Part shown: piece by piece, positions 10,412 to 22,048 of the stretch
Position numbering within the stretch: the first letter of the stretch is position 1
How the letters are laid out: each line of letters begins with the position of its first letter
Assembly (NCBI GenBank): GCA_038025085.1
Contig: CM076152.1
Span: 31,251,501-31,315,500, forward strand
DNA from: Tetragonia tetragonoides
Lineage: Eukaryota > Streptophyta > Magnoliopsida > Caryophyllales > Aizoaceae
Direction of reading: 5' to 3'
Length of the DNA stretch: 64,000 nt
Made by a program: the position numbers and the translations under genes
The notes under the pieces: model-generated
Told to the model about the DNA's origin: nothing
The model's input: only the letters and a program-made list of their open reading frames with translations
Databases searched by the model: none

Positions 10412-11344
10412 TTAATTCATGTTGATTCTTTAAAGCTCTTATTGTCTCTCGAGAGTAGTTATGGAGATTTCTATTTAGGAGTGTATTTGGAAAGACCCTA
10501 GACTAGATCAATAGTTGTATGTTCATTGGTGTTTTTTTTTTTATGCCACAAGCATTTAAAATTGTGCTATTGGACCTACAACTTATAAGCTCTTCCAACC
10601 ATAGCATACAACTTCTTGGGTCAAAAATTACTAAGCCTGGCAATACCTCACTTGAAATTACTAAGAGAAATCTGAACCCAAACTATTAACCCAATTTACC
10701 ATGCAAAAAAAATTAAGTAACAAAAAATAATAATTTGATAATCTTAATGATGATGCAATGAACATCGATTCAAAAACAACGTGGAATGAGGTTGGAAGTT
10801 GAAATTTTACTGTTTATTATTAAACTTCAGGTACGAGAAGTTCATCTTTAGTTGACAAGTTGGAAAGCAATCAAGGTTATGGGTGGGTAACTTTAGGAGT
10901 AACAGTCTCTAAACGCGTGCAAAAGTTCCATTGTATTTTGAGTACTCAGATTTCATACAAACTATTTATGAAAAAGATTTTAAAGACTTTAGCTTTGCAA
11001 AATAACCTAATTAATATTGTTTTTCAGAAATATATTTCTAGTACTTATTGTTAAATATAAGAGTTTTATTTAGAAAATCTTTTTCAAAGAAGTCTAGTAA
11101 GATTATAATTCTTTGTTTTATGGAATTTCTATTTTGTTGGGAAAATATAAACTACCGTATTTTAATCATAATTGGTTTCTAGGTGGTTTAAGTTGCCATT
11201 ATAAGACGACAAGGTTACAAACCTTTTTAACTTACGGAATCACAAAGCAAAAACGTGAATATTTATTTAGTGATTTCAAAGAGACGTCCTGACAGTTACA
11301 CTCTAAATTTCCACTCGTGTTCCATCCACTGTTACCTCGGTGCA
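10412..11344. other. unit A spacer; U2 absent
   Basis: Aligns with unit B up to ACAAAAAATAATAATTT at about 10733, then jumps to sequence matching 31479 in B. The roughly 820 bases that hold U2 in B are missing. No gene remains. Confidence 0.6.
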
Positions 11345-12046
<702 letters not shown>

Positions 12047-12422
12047 GGTGTTCGAGCTTGATCTTTTCATAATGTTTGATTGTACCACATTAGCTTATTA
12101 AGAAACATTCTTGTAATATTTATTTGTTTTAGGTTTCGGGATTAAATTTAGGTTGTATGGTTCAGTAGTAGATTATGGTTTATTATTCTTGAGTTTGGTT
12201 TACGACTTTTTGTGGAGTTCGGAAAATCCTCGAGGGTCGTGGTTTTACTTTTTGGTTGAGCGCAAGAAGGTTTCCACGTAAAATTCTGTTTCTGTTTATT
12301 TATTGCTTTGTTAAATGGCGTTACTAGTAACAATATAGTAACTATTAGGTTAACAAATATTGCTTATATTGATATCGGCGAAAAAATTGAAAAACTCCCT
12401 AAATTCAATCCTCCCCTCTTGA
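12047..12422. other. unit A spacer
   Basis: Non-coding; aligns with 37844-38255 in unit B. Confidence 0.5.
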
Positions 12423-12652
12423 GGGTGCGTTTTTTAGGGCTGAATTTATCAGAACTGAACTAAATTGAACACCACTTAACTGAATTGGACAATACTGAAC
12501 TGAATTGAACACAACTTGATATTATGTGAGACAAAAAGTATGTTTCTGAATTCAGCAACACTGAACTGAATATCATGTGACTGAAATGGAAATCACTGAA
12601 TTGACACCTGAACTGAACTTAACCAACCGTGTAAGCTATAAAGAACGCACCC
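12423..12652. mobile_element. TIR MITE with ACTGAACTGAA repeats (unit A)
   Basis: The ends GGGTGCGTTTTTTAGGGCT and, reversed, AGGGTGCGTTCTTTATAGCT are inverted repeats around about 230 bases of short CTGAACTGAATTG-like repeats. The unit B copy (38258-38430) has lost its right half. Confidence 0.6.
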
Positions 12653-12745
12653 TAAGTCCATCCTTGAATAGAACAATCTTTAAAAATAAATAATAAAAAA
12701 ACCTTACATTAAGATCAATAACATACTATGAAAAGTAAATAATTA

Positions 12746-13011
12746 TTCCCTCTGTCGAGGTTTATCTGTAAGTTGAATTTTTTTAAGTTTTGACCACTTA
12801 TTTGTGAAAAGTTACAAAGTTTTACAATATGACAATAATATTTCTAGATTCATTTTAAATAGTATTTTCAAAATATCATCTTATTATAAGTTCTATAATT
12901 ATCATCTTATTATAAATTCTATAATTATGAAACCATAAATACTCATGGTAAAAGTAGTGTCTTGAAAACCGTGAAAAGTCCAATGTAAAGATAAAGTTGG
13001 GACGGAGGGAG
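12746..13011. mobile_element. Stowaway-type MITE (unit A)
   Basis: Inverted ends TTCCCTCTGTC and, reversed, CTCCCTCCGTCCCAAC with TA on both sides, 266 bases, no coding capacity. These are typical Tc1/mariner Stowaway ends. Confidence 0.7.
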
Positions 13012-13052
13012 TACACTATATTTCTTGTGCTCCCTCCGTCCTAGTTTTTTAT

Positions 13053-14570
13053 TCTATTTTTTTTTTGGTCAAAGTGATTCCATCCTTTAAATTAGGTTAC
13101 TGTAAGGTTACAAGAACGTTTGAATGTCCTCCCTTTGAAGTCATCAACATATACACTTGTACAAAAGGGGGGAGGGTCGTTAAGTTTAATTACATCATCA
13201 TGCCTAAAATCATCTTCCTCACAGTTTTTTGCCAAAATATCTGCGAGCTTTTTCGTCTCTCTAACTTTGTGTTCATAGATCACTGTCGTTAGTAGTCCTT
13301 GGTAACTCCTGCAGTCCAAAATAATATTAGCCAGGTTAGATATAGCAACGTTACTGTTGGTCAAAAGATCAATCACTTGGAGACAATCCGAATTAACAAT
13401 GACATGTGTCCATTGTTGTTACACTGCGAGCGGTAATCCTTCTCTTATACTGCACAATTCTGCATGAAGAACTGAGGATCACCTGCTTCTTCTCTGAAAA
13501 CCCATTAGCTATAAGCCTTTGTTGTCTCTAAAAACGCCAGCATTACGTGCATAACTAGAATCTTTTGCCACAACTGCATTGATCTGTATTAAGCATCAAC
13601 CAACCAGAGGGATTATGCCATGCAGCAAGCTCCCAAGCTTTACTCCAATAGGTTTTAACCCACACTTCCCAAGGAATCAGGTTTTGCTCAAAAACAAAAT
13701 ATTTCTCCTAAACCAGATATACCAAAGACGCATCCCCAAAAAAATAGACCAAGGCATTGAATTGTCACAGTAAGAAGAGAGAAGGTTAACTTTGAGCCAC
13801 TCTTGGAGGGGTAATGCAAAGAAGGTGTCAGGCAGGGGTATAGTATCCCAACTTTCACGTGCAAAGCTACAATCTCTAAGAGGATGCAATGAATTTTCAG
13901 AGTTACCATTACATATAGGGCAAGCATTATCAGTCACAATTTGTCTATCAAAATAGTAGTTTTGTGAGCAATTCTATCCCAGCAAGCCAACCAAACAAAG
14001 AATTGAATATTAGGGGTGCAAGGCAGTTTCCAAATCCAATCAAGATTATCATCGTGACAAACATTAAGCTGCATGAATTCATCATAAGCTTCAGCAATAC
14101 TGAATTTCCCTTTGTGAGCAAGATTGCAAAAGGGAAAATCATGACTGTCATGAACAGGGAAATGGAGTTGTTCAATGCTGTCAATATATTCAGCGGGTAG
14201 ATCAAAGGAAATGTTATTGAGGCACCACTTGCCCCAAATAATAAGGTCCTTAACTCTCGTGGTATACTCATGCTCAAGTAGGGGACCAACAAGGAGGTCC
14301 TTGAGGGGACCCAAGCCAAACCAGTTATCCAACCAAACAAAGACAAATTCCCCGTTACCAACCATCTACTGGGTATTCTTAAAAAATAAGTCCCAACCTT
14401 TGCCTAATCCTTTCCAAATATGAGACGCTTTTTTGAAACTGATTTTCCCCTTCTTCCCACTGGTATACTTAGCTTGCAGACATTTAGTAGTAAGGTTATC
14501 TTTATTCCATTTTTGTGCAACGAAATTTCAATTTAATCTTTTCATTTCCTCATTTGGTAAAAAGAAAAGG
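13053..14570 (-). pseudogene. LINE ORF2 3' fragment (unit A)
   Basis: On the minus strand, broken frames give the end of a plant L1-like ORF2: an N-terminal part near 14420-14560 (KCLQAKY-type), a MVGNGEFVFVWLDNWFG block (from 14365), a zf-RVT region with WIWKLPCTPNIQFFVWLACW (about 14050) and ACPICNGNSENSLHPLRDC (about 13920), then an RNase H tail ending near 13095. A T-run at about 13051-13062 marks the poly(A) end. It is dead through stops, frameshifts and 5' truncation. Its 5' end is cut by the MULE-like insertion at 14573. The same fragment in unit B extends about 54 bases further. Confidence 0.8.
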
Positions 14571-14958
14571 AATTCTAATTGGTACCCTTGTGGTTTCGAC
14601 TTTTCCAAATGGTGCCCAAAACTTGTTTTCAAATCCAAGACGTACCCTTGTATTTTGTAAAACGTTTACTCCGTGCCATTATTTAACATATTCGTTACAT
14701 CTTACGGTTAGTTGATGACGTGGTTGTTAATAGAACTTTGTTATTATTACTATTCTTTTATTTGAAAGATATTCACTTTTATTTTTTGATATAAATTAAT
14801 AAAAATAGAAATTAAAATTCCACCCAACACCTTTCTCTCTCCTTCATAAACTCTTCTTTCTCTCTATTCCAGATTAACAATGGTGAGCTTCATGTATTGT
14901 ACACGATCTTGATTTTCTCCTTTGTTACCCTATATGTACTCTTCCCCCAAAACCCTCA

Positions 14959-15338
14959 TGATGCAGATAGAATATTAAACCAGGAATTTAACTAAAACTC
15001 GAGGAGTAACAGAGAAATGAAGCAGAGTAATTGGGGACAACAAGAACAATTACTGAGCTTTCATTAATATTAATGGAGTTTCAAAGAAATCGCCATTGAA
15101 AGGTAGCTTGAGAAAGAAGTTTAAGAGAGAAGATTGTGTTAATATTCTGAATGATTCTCTTACAAAGCTATGCTCAGTATTTAAAGGAATAGGAATGAAA
15201 ATAATATTGACAAAAAAAATAAATTTCTAGCTGCTAACGGCCTTCTTGTAACAACCTCCTGCTGATGTGGCACATACATTCCCCCTAGCTGACATCGATA
15301 GAATCTGATAGCTAGCTTGTGGGAAATAATCCCCTGCA
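14959..15338 (-). repeat. 3' LTR of the gypsy element
   Basis: 380 bases with TG...CA ends, matching 19998-20371 with scattered substitutions. It abuts the polypurine tract at about 15340-15355. Confidence 0.9.
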
Positions 15339-15344
15339 TTAGAG

Positions 15345-15723
15345 CCTTCCCCTTAAAACTATCCTTGTCCTCAAGGATTGAATTGTGGAAATTGTTTGAG
15401 CAAGATCATGATAAAATTCCCAAGTATTGTCTTCCATAGGCCTATTTTTCCATTTGACCAAAAACCTGAGTAGCAGCATGTCTTCCCCTCTTCACCAGCT
15501 TCCTATCAATGATAGCTTAAGGCTCAGGTGCATAGCTTGGGTCTCTCATGAAATTAGGTAATGTTGCAGCTGTTTGCACTGGATCATGGCATAACTTCAG
15601 CTGAGATACATGAAAGGTGTGATGTATCTTGGCTTCAGGAGGTAGTGCTAACTGATATGCAACCTTTTCCATCTTGTTAATCACCCCAATATGCCCCATA
15701 ATATTTAGGAGACAGCTTTTCAT
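15345..15723 (-). pseudogene. gypsy integrase C-terminus and chromodomain-like tail
   Basis: One frame gives YQLALPPEAKIHHTFHVSQL, the conserved end of the gypsy integrase core. After an in-frame stop the sequence continues AIIDRKLVKRGRHAATQV and, after a one-base frameshift, VKWKNRPMEDNTWE, the signature of the chromodomain-like module by which chromoviruses target chromatin. Frameshifted and non-functional. Confidence 0.75.
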
Positions 15724-15757
15724 TTGCCCTCATGGCTACAAAATGTTGCCTATATGG

Positions 15758-17176
15758 CTACAGTTTTAAGTACACCTCATTTCCCATCTGAAACTCACTG
15801 TCAGATATTTTCTTATCAGCAATCTGTTTCATCCTTGCTTGGCTCTTTCCAAATGCCACTTTCAGTAACCTCATCAAATCTTCCTTCTCCTCTAGGCTCC
15901 TGTTGACAGTGTCATTCTTTGACTCTCCTGGCAGATAAGGTAGATGAATAGGAGGAGGATACCCATATAAAGCTTCAAAAGGGGTTCTGCCAATAGAAGT
16001 GTGGTGGCTACTATTATACCACCATTCAGCTAGGCCTAGCCATTTGGACCAATGGATGGGTACATCACATCTCATGCACCTCAAATAAGTTTCCACTCCT
16101 CTATTAACTACCTCTGACTGGCCATCAGTTTGTGGGTGGTATGCAGTTGACATCAGCAAATCAACTCCTTGTATATTGAATAATTCATGCCAAAAATCAC
16201 TTATGAAGGTCTTATCCCTGTCAGATACTATTAAATCATGCAAGCCATGCAATTTAAAAACATTATCCATTTGTGCTCCCCGCAAGGCTACGTAAGGGTG
16301 AGATGAGGCCATAAAGTGACCATATTTAGATAGCCTATCAACCATTACCATGATCAGGGATTTTTCGAAGGAAGATGGTAATCCTTCTATAAAATCCATA
16401 GTGATATTCTGCCAAGGCCCATTGGGAACTGGAAGAGGTTGTAATAAGCCTGGGCTAGCTGCATTGTCAGGCTTACATCTCATACATATGTCACAGTTTC
16501 TCACATATTGGTGCACATCTTTTCTCATACCCGTCCAATGAAACAATGTTTTCAATCTGTGCAGGGTAGCATCCCTACATGAATGCCCTTCTATAGATGA
16601 ATTGTGCATCCATTTCAGGATAGTGAGTCTCAGGTCATTGTACATGCCTACTACCAGCTTGCCCTTTCTCTTCAACTCTTTGTTCTGCCAAGTGTAATGA
16701 GGATGTGAATTTGGGTTTAGTTCCAAATTAGCTATCAAGCTTTGGATGTTTATGTCATTTGCCCAACTAGCTTTAATCTGAGCTTGCAAATCACGTGTTA
16801 TGGACTGCAAACCCATGCATAAGATCTCTGACCCTTGTACTCTGGACAATGAGTCAGCAGCTATATTCTCCTTTCCTTTCTTATACTCAATGGTATAATC
16901 AAATCCCATCAGTCTAGAGAGCCATTGTTGCTGCAGAGGAGTTGAAATTTGTTGTTCAAGCAAATGTTTCAGACTCTTTTGATCTGTTTTGATAACAAAG
17001 GTTCTTCCCATAAGGTACTGCTCCCATTTCCTCACTGCAAATAAGACAGACAAGAGTTTCCTTTCATACACAGAGAATGTCTGATGCTTTGGTTCCAAAG
17101 CCTTGCTAATGTAAGCTACAGGGTGGTGTGCTTGTATTAATACAGCCCCAATACCAGTTCCAGAGGCATCTGGCAT
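15758..17176 (-). pseudogene. gypsy RNase H and integrase
   Basis: One open frame of 472 residues. The first ~110 residues are RNase H ([16 protein letters not shown] start mutated to [12 protein letters not shown], then FAVRKWEQYL and IKTDQKSLK). A zinc-binding HHCC segment follows (HSCRDATLHR...CDICMRCK, about residues 195-235), then the integrase core with catalytic residues visible in TMDFIEGLP (D), VSDRDKTFISDFW (D) and GQSEVVNRG (E). The longest uncorrupted piece of the element; it cannot be expressed as a polyprotein because the upstream frames are broken. Confidence 0.85.
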
Positions 17177-18054
17177 AGACAGTAGGCGCTGTTACCAGTG
17201 CTTGTTTAAGCTTCTCAAATGCTTTAGTGGCCCTTTCACACCAAATGAAGACCTCCTTCTTTAGCAGGTCAGTCAAGGGTCTTGCAATGACACCATATCC
17301 TCTCACAAATCTTCTATAATAACCAGTCAACCCCAAAAAACCTCTCAGCTGTTTGAGAGTTTTTGGCACATCAATTTGAAACTACAGTGATCTTAGAAGG
17401 ATCAGTTGCCACTCCTCCTCCTGATATTATATGGCCTAAGTATTCCACCTTGTCAGTAGTAAAAGAACACTTGCTACCCTTCAAATACAAGGTATTCTGC
17501 CTGACTAACTCAAAGACATCTCTCAAGTGTTCTAGATGTTCTTGTAACCCTTTGCTGTATATCAAAATATAATCAAAAAAGACCAAAACACAAATTTTCT
17601 TAGGAAAGGCTTGAATATGGCATTCATGAGATGTTGAAATAAAGATGGGGCATTAGTGAGTCCAAAAGGCATCACCATGTATTAAAGTGCCCAAAATGAG
17701 TTTTGAAGGCTGTTTTTATAAATGTCTGCAATACTCATTCTAAGTTGGTGATATCTAGCTCTTAAGTCCAGCGTAGAAAAAACCTATGCCCCTCCAAGTT
17801 CATCCATTAAATCTTCCACAATTGGGATAGGAAACTTGTTCTTCACAGTTTGCTTGTTTAAGTCCCTATAATCCACACAGTCTCCAACTTCCATCCTTCT
17901 TCCCTACAAGCACTATTGGTGCTCCATAAGGTCTGGTATTGTGTTGAATTGTTCCATTATCCAACATTTCTTGAGTCAACTTCTCAATAACACTCTTCTG
18001 CATTGCAGGGTGCCTATAAGGTCTTTTGTTGACAGGTTGTGACCCTTCAAGCAA
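17106..18054 (-). pseudogene. gypsy reverse transcriptase
   Basis: Pieces in different frames: [20 protein letters not shown] (near 17870-17935), [17 protein letters not shown] (about 17530-17583) and [19 protein letters not shown] (about 17290-17350). The active-site box that should read FFDDIL reads FFDYIL, so one catalytic aspartate is lost. Several frameshifts separate the blocks. Confidence 0.85.
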
Positions 18055-18168
18055 GGGTATCCTATGATCAAACCCTTCTCTCTGAGGTGGCAGATCCTTG
18101 GGTTCTTCAAACAGATCCTCAAATTCATTGAGTAACCCTTGTACTTCCCGAGGTAATGTCCCTGATGC

Positions 18169-18771
18169 TTAAGTTTGTAATGCAAAAAATTCAGATGGCT
18201 TAACTTGATTTTCCATTGTCACAGGGCCCAACTGCAAGAAGCACAGTTGAGGTTGGGAGTCCATCACCTTCTCCAGTTGCTTTCCAGTCATAGTTTTGAC
18301 TGTAGGCCTGCTAGCACCCCTTAGGACATGCTTCTTCCCTTCATAAATGAATTCCGGTGTTAAATCTGTAAAATCTAGCACAATTCTTCCCAATAATGTT
18401 TGCAACCATTGTACTCCCAAGACCATGTCACAAAATGCTAAAGGCAATATCATAAAGTCCCCTTGGAACTCTGTGTTTTGTAACCTCCATTTGAAGTCCT
18501 TGCTTTCTGCTTTGGTAATTAAGGAGCTACCATTTGCAACAAACACTGGTAGTGGTTTAGTTTGCACAAACTTGCAGCCAATCTTCTTAGCTACATCCTC
18601 ATCCAAGAAGTTATGAGTACTACCACTATCAATCAAGATATGCAGGGCCTTCTTATTATGAAACCTAGTGACCCTCAAGGTCTGATAATTAGAGGAACTA
18701 GATAGAGCATGCATGGATATGTGGGGAAACTCTCCAATAATTATTGTCTCCTCTTCAGTGTCAACATCCAA
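18169..18771 (-). pseudogene. gypsy aspartic protease region
   Basis: A 200-residue frame with ILIDSGSTHNFLD (residues ~65-77), the aspartic protease active-site motif, and downstream MVLGVQWLQTL, usual for plant gypsy proteases. It ends in a stop before the RT region, so it is cut off from RT by frameshift. Confidence 0.85.
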
Positions 18772-18831
18772 CTGTGCTTCTTCTACTACCTCCTCACACT
18801 CTCCCCTTCCATAAGGAACAACCTGGTTGTC

Positions 18832-19939
18832 TTATGAGTGAGGTGGTGGCCTGGTGTATAAGGTACCCCCCCAGATGAAACAAAGATTCTTCTTCTTCCT
18901 TTCTTCCGGTTCTACAGAAGACAATTGCTTAGGGGGTTTATCAATCAAGGGCTTCTGTGTGGTGTTCAAGGTTTTTTGTGGTGTTTGGGTTGAGTATGGA
19001 CTGAATTTGGATGTGAAGGGAGGTCTAGAGGTTGAGTGGTTACTGGAATTTTGGGATTGAGATGGTAAGGGTTGCCAGGGTTTCTTTTGTGGAGTTGGGT
19101 TAGGTTTAGATGAAGCTTCATGTAGCTTAGCCAGATGAGCAGCTTGTTGCATGGTTTTAGGATTGAACATCCTCACATGGAGCTATGTTTGCTGGGTTAA
19201 GCCAGATAAAAACACACTCAAAGCATGATCCTAGGGTAATGTAACTCTAGACAAAATTCCTTCAAATTCATCAATATACTCCTGCACACTACCAGTCTGA
19301 GAAAAACTTACTAGTTCTGACATTGGATCATCAAACAAAGTCCCAAATTGATTTGTTATGTCCAAGATGTCCCCAGGCCAACCAGGAAATTGATTAAATC
19401 TAGCTTTAATATAGTTAGAATGCCAACGCAAAGCTAATCCTTTAGAATGAATTGAAGCCAATCTAACCTTAGATTCTGGTGGAGTATTATCCAAGGCAAA
19501 TAATTGCTCATAAATATACCCATTCCCTTAACATTTTCCCATCAAATTTAGGAAACTCAATTTTAAACAACCGAGTAGATAACCCTCAATGTCTCAGTTC
19601 ATGATTTCCTTGGGGTGGAGGTGGGGGAGGATCAGTGTGTATTGGAGGGGGTGGTGGGGGTGGAGGTGGGGGAGGATCACTGTGTATTGGAGAGGGTGGT
19701 GGGGGTGGAGGTGGGTTTGGTGGATTACTTGATCCGTGAGCTCTTTTCTGTCTTAGAGCTTCCGGTATCATAGCCCTGAAGTTATCCGCCATTGACTCCA
19801 TCCTGGAATTAAAATCTGATGTCAGCTGAGCTGATAGCTGGGTTGATAGCTGAGCACTAGACTCAGTTAGTTGCTTAGCTATGGCTTCTTCCATCTCCTG
19901 AACAGAAACCTGATCTTGGCGTGTAGAGGCTCCAGTCAT
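18832..19939 (-). pseudogene. gypsy gag region
   Basis: The start MTGASTRQDQVSVQEMEEAI lies just after the primer site. The first frame ends in a long Pro-rich stretch and a stop at 19586. The capsid-like part (LRWHSNYIKARF, VQEYIDEFEGILSRV, 19231-19494) and the nucleocapsid-like basic/Ser-rich part (18832-19176) are in other frames. The zinc knuckle is corrupted (LCFIWGG in place of a CxxC start). Dead gag. Confidence 0.75.
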
Positions 19940-19997
19940 TTTGTGAGTTTTTTTGGGTTAAATCCACAGGCAAGAGGATTTAGAGCTTCGATACCAA

Positions 19998-20371
19998 TGA
20001 TGCATATAGAATATTAAACCGAAAATTTAACTAAAACTCGAGTAATAACAGAGAAATGAAGCAGAGTAATTGGGGACAACAAGAACAACTACTGAGCTTT
20101 TCATTAATATTAATGGAGTTTCAAAGAAATCACCATTGAAAGGTAGCTTGAGAAAGAAGTTTAAGAGATAAGATTGTGTTAATATTCTGAATGATTCTCT
20201 TACAAAGCTATGCTCAGTATTTAAAGGAATGGAAATAATTCTGACAAAACAAATAAACTTCTGGCTGCAAACGACCTTTTTGTAACAACCTCTTGCTGAC
20301 GTGGCACATACATTCCCCTAGCTGATATCAATAGAATCTGATAGCTAGCTTGTGGGAAATAATCCCCTGCA
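19998..20371 (-). repeat. 5' LTR of the gypsy element
   Basis: 374 bases; its inner edge meets the tRNA-Met-like primer binding site at about 19980-19997 on the minus strand. Confidence 0.9.
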
Positions 20372-20435
20372 TCACCTTACTCCGCTTTCTCCCTCATCAA
20401 CCCCTCTCTCTTCTTTTCTCTGATCTCCTCCAACC

Positions 20436-20900
20436 ATGAGACGAACAAACTTCTCCGTTGCCAACTCACGACGGAGCAACCGCCGTAAACAACGAACATA
20501 ACTCCTCAAATAACTTCCGCTCTGTTCGACGACCTCACCTTAACCAAAGACCCAATTATTCGTTCAATATTCGGCCCCCCAAACCACCAGACCCTAACCC
20601 ACACCCATCACGGCCAGGCAGCCAGCCAATGTCATCATCGAGTTACGTTACTGTCCTAAAAAATGGCCCAACAATTCTAGGCCCCACACGGAGAGCCTTC
20701 ATCGAGGGTTTGATTTCGCAGCGCGAATCCATGCCGGAAATTTACGTCACCTTCGAACCTGGCCCAATTATTGCCGGTTATTCTTCTGTAATGGACAAGT
20801 GCACTCAACTCAGTCATTGCGTTTTGGAAATCGCTTCTCTTCGGCAACCATTGTTGGAAAGAATGCCAAGCTTCAAGATATTTGCAAGTGGGTTTCTCTT
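20436..20900 (+). pseudogene. captured host gene 5' fragment inside the MULE-like element
   Basis: A GC-richer stretch starts with CCAACCATGAGACGAACAAA and reads MRRTNFSVANSRRSN; after a frameshift it reads on through RRPHLNQRPNYSFNIRPPKP and EIYVTFEPGPIIAG. A pyrimidine-rich 5' UTR-like leader (20375-20430) precedes it and a GTGAGT donor-like site follows at 20889-20905. It resembles the N-terminus of a nuclear gene; a DEAH11/12-type RNA helicase is possible from memory but weak. Frameshifted, so not functional. Confidence 0.45.
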
Positions 20901-20904
20901 TGTG

Positions 20905-21480
20905 AGTAAAAGGTTTTGTCCCACATTGGTAGTTTTACAAAAGGTTCATTGGTTTATATACTCCAATGTTTTAATATGGTTTAGTTGAGTTGGAAAGGAG
21001 ACTCTCCCACGCGCGCGCCGCCGCCGCCATCCGTCCGTCCGGTTCGTGACACGTGCGCGGTGTGGTGGGCCTTCTTTTTGGGCCGGGTCGTAACTGAGAA
21101 TCCAGGTTTATGAGATTCGTCAGTTACGAATCCAACTCTTCAGTTGTTCAAAACAAAACGTTACGATTTGGTTTTAATGGCATCCCTTGATTTCCTCCAT
21201 GGTTTAATGACTGGCTTGATTACACCAGTTACAGAATCCTCTTCTTTGGTTATTTATTTGCTGAATGTTGTATCAGTTCGAGATACCAACAAAACCGATT
21301 TTCTTCCACTAAAACCAACTGAGCAGTATTGTTTTCTAGAGTTCCATCTCTTCCGTTCCGAGTGCACGGAATAGAGGAGCGTTGTGCTAACCTTGGGGGA
21401 CGACGCCTTGTTTTGACTGCACTAGTCCGGGCGAAATCGCTTCTAAGGCAGTGGCCTTCGTACCACGACACAACAATTTT
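20905..21480. mobile_element. copia-like LTR fragment
   Basis: GTCCCACATTGG, a TTTATATA box, GAGTTGGAAAGGAGAC, a CG-rich GCGCGCGCCGCCGCC run, then GTAACTGA and CAGTTACGAATCC blocks resemble LTRs of plant Ty1/copia elements. No coding region or second LTR is seen. Assignment is from general resemblance only. Confidence 0.3.
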
Positions 21481-21712
21481 ATTTTACACTAAATCATTCG
21501 GCCCACATTCATTCTTGTTTTCTTTGTTTAATTTTGGCTTTACAGTAGTATTTTTCTAACAACCATGACCTTATCCTATGCTTGATTGCATGAAGGGGCA
21601 ACAATGGCGTGAGGATTGGATGAGGGAGCGAGAAGATAGGAGAAAGAAAGGAGTTGAATGGGTTTTGTTTTTATTTATCTATTTCACAAAATATAAGTAA
21701 TATCTTTGAATG

Positions 21713-21713
21713 A

Positions 21714-21803
<90 letters not shown>
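21713..21803. repeat. (AAT)n microsatellite in the right TIR
   Basis: About 28 AAT units in the TIR where the left TIR has only GTTATTATTACTATT. The repeat expanded in one arm after insertion. Confidence 0.95.
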
Positions 21804-22048
21804 TAACATACAACCACGTCATCACCTAACAGCAATATGTAACGGAAAGCATAAATAATGACACAGAGTAAATGTTTCATGAAGGACAAGGGTACGTCCT
21901 GTATTTTAAAAAATATTTTGGGCACTATTTGGAAAAGTTAAAATCACAAGGCCACTAATTGGAACCCCCCCGTCGTCCCAATTGTTGCTTTCTTGTTCAA
22001 ATGCTCACATATTTTGAGTTCTTTTATTCTTGAGAATTTTTACTTTTT

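Larger units (their letters stand above)
14959..20371 (-). mobile_element. Ty3/gypsy chromovirus-type LTR retrotransposon (decayed)
   Basis: Transcribed on the minus strand. LTRs at 19998-20371 (5') and 14959-15338 (3') both read TGCAGGGGATTATTTCCC...GCATCA. Right after the 5' LTR comes TTGGTATCGAAGCTC, close to the initiator tRNA-Met primer site TGGTATCAGAGC. Before the 3' LTR is the polypurine tract AAGGGGAAGG. Domain order is gag, protease, RT, RNase H, integrase, chromodomain-like tail, as in Ty3/gypsy chromoviruses. About twenty substitutions plus small indels separate the LTRs by eye. No 5-bp target duplication is evident (CCTCA left, TCACC right). Confidence 0.9.
14573..21964. mobile_element. 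long-TIR (MULE-like) element with nested retrotransposon
   Basis: About 170-230 bases at each end are inverted repeats: the left starts TTCTAATTGGTACCCTTGTG, the right reversed starts TTCCAATTAGTGGCCTTGTG, and both continue through AACTTTTCCAAAT, GTGCCCAAAA, GACGTACCCTTGT, CGTTACAT and GATGACGTGGTTGT. Long TIRs and captured host sequence are typical of non-autonomous Mutator-like elements. No clean 9-bp duplication is seen; compared with unit B's LINE fragment (40271-40323) about 54 bases were lost at the site. Inside are a gypsy element (14959-20371), a captured gene fragment and a copia-like LTR piece. No transposase is visible. Confidence 0.7.

Noticed and set aside
15724..18616. Plus-strand short frames across the gypsy element
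   Set aside because: They are antisense shadows of the minus-strand polyprotein remnants.
20372..20376. 5-bp target duplication of the gypsy element
   Set aside because: Flanks CCTCA and TCACC share only TCA in shifted register; not a convincing duplication.
20918..20960. USE-like GTCCCACATTG followed by TTTATATA at Pol III-like spacing
   Set aside because: No U6, U3 or other known RNA sequence follows; the surrounding sequence looks like a copia-type LTR, where this motif is common.
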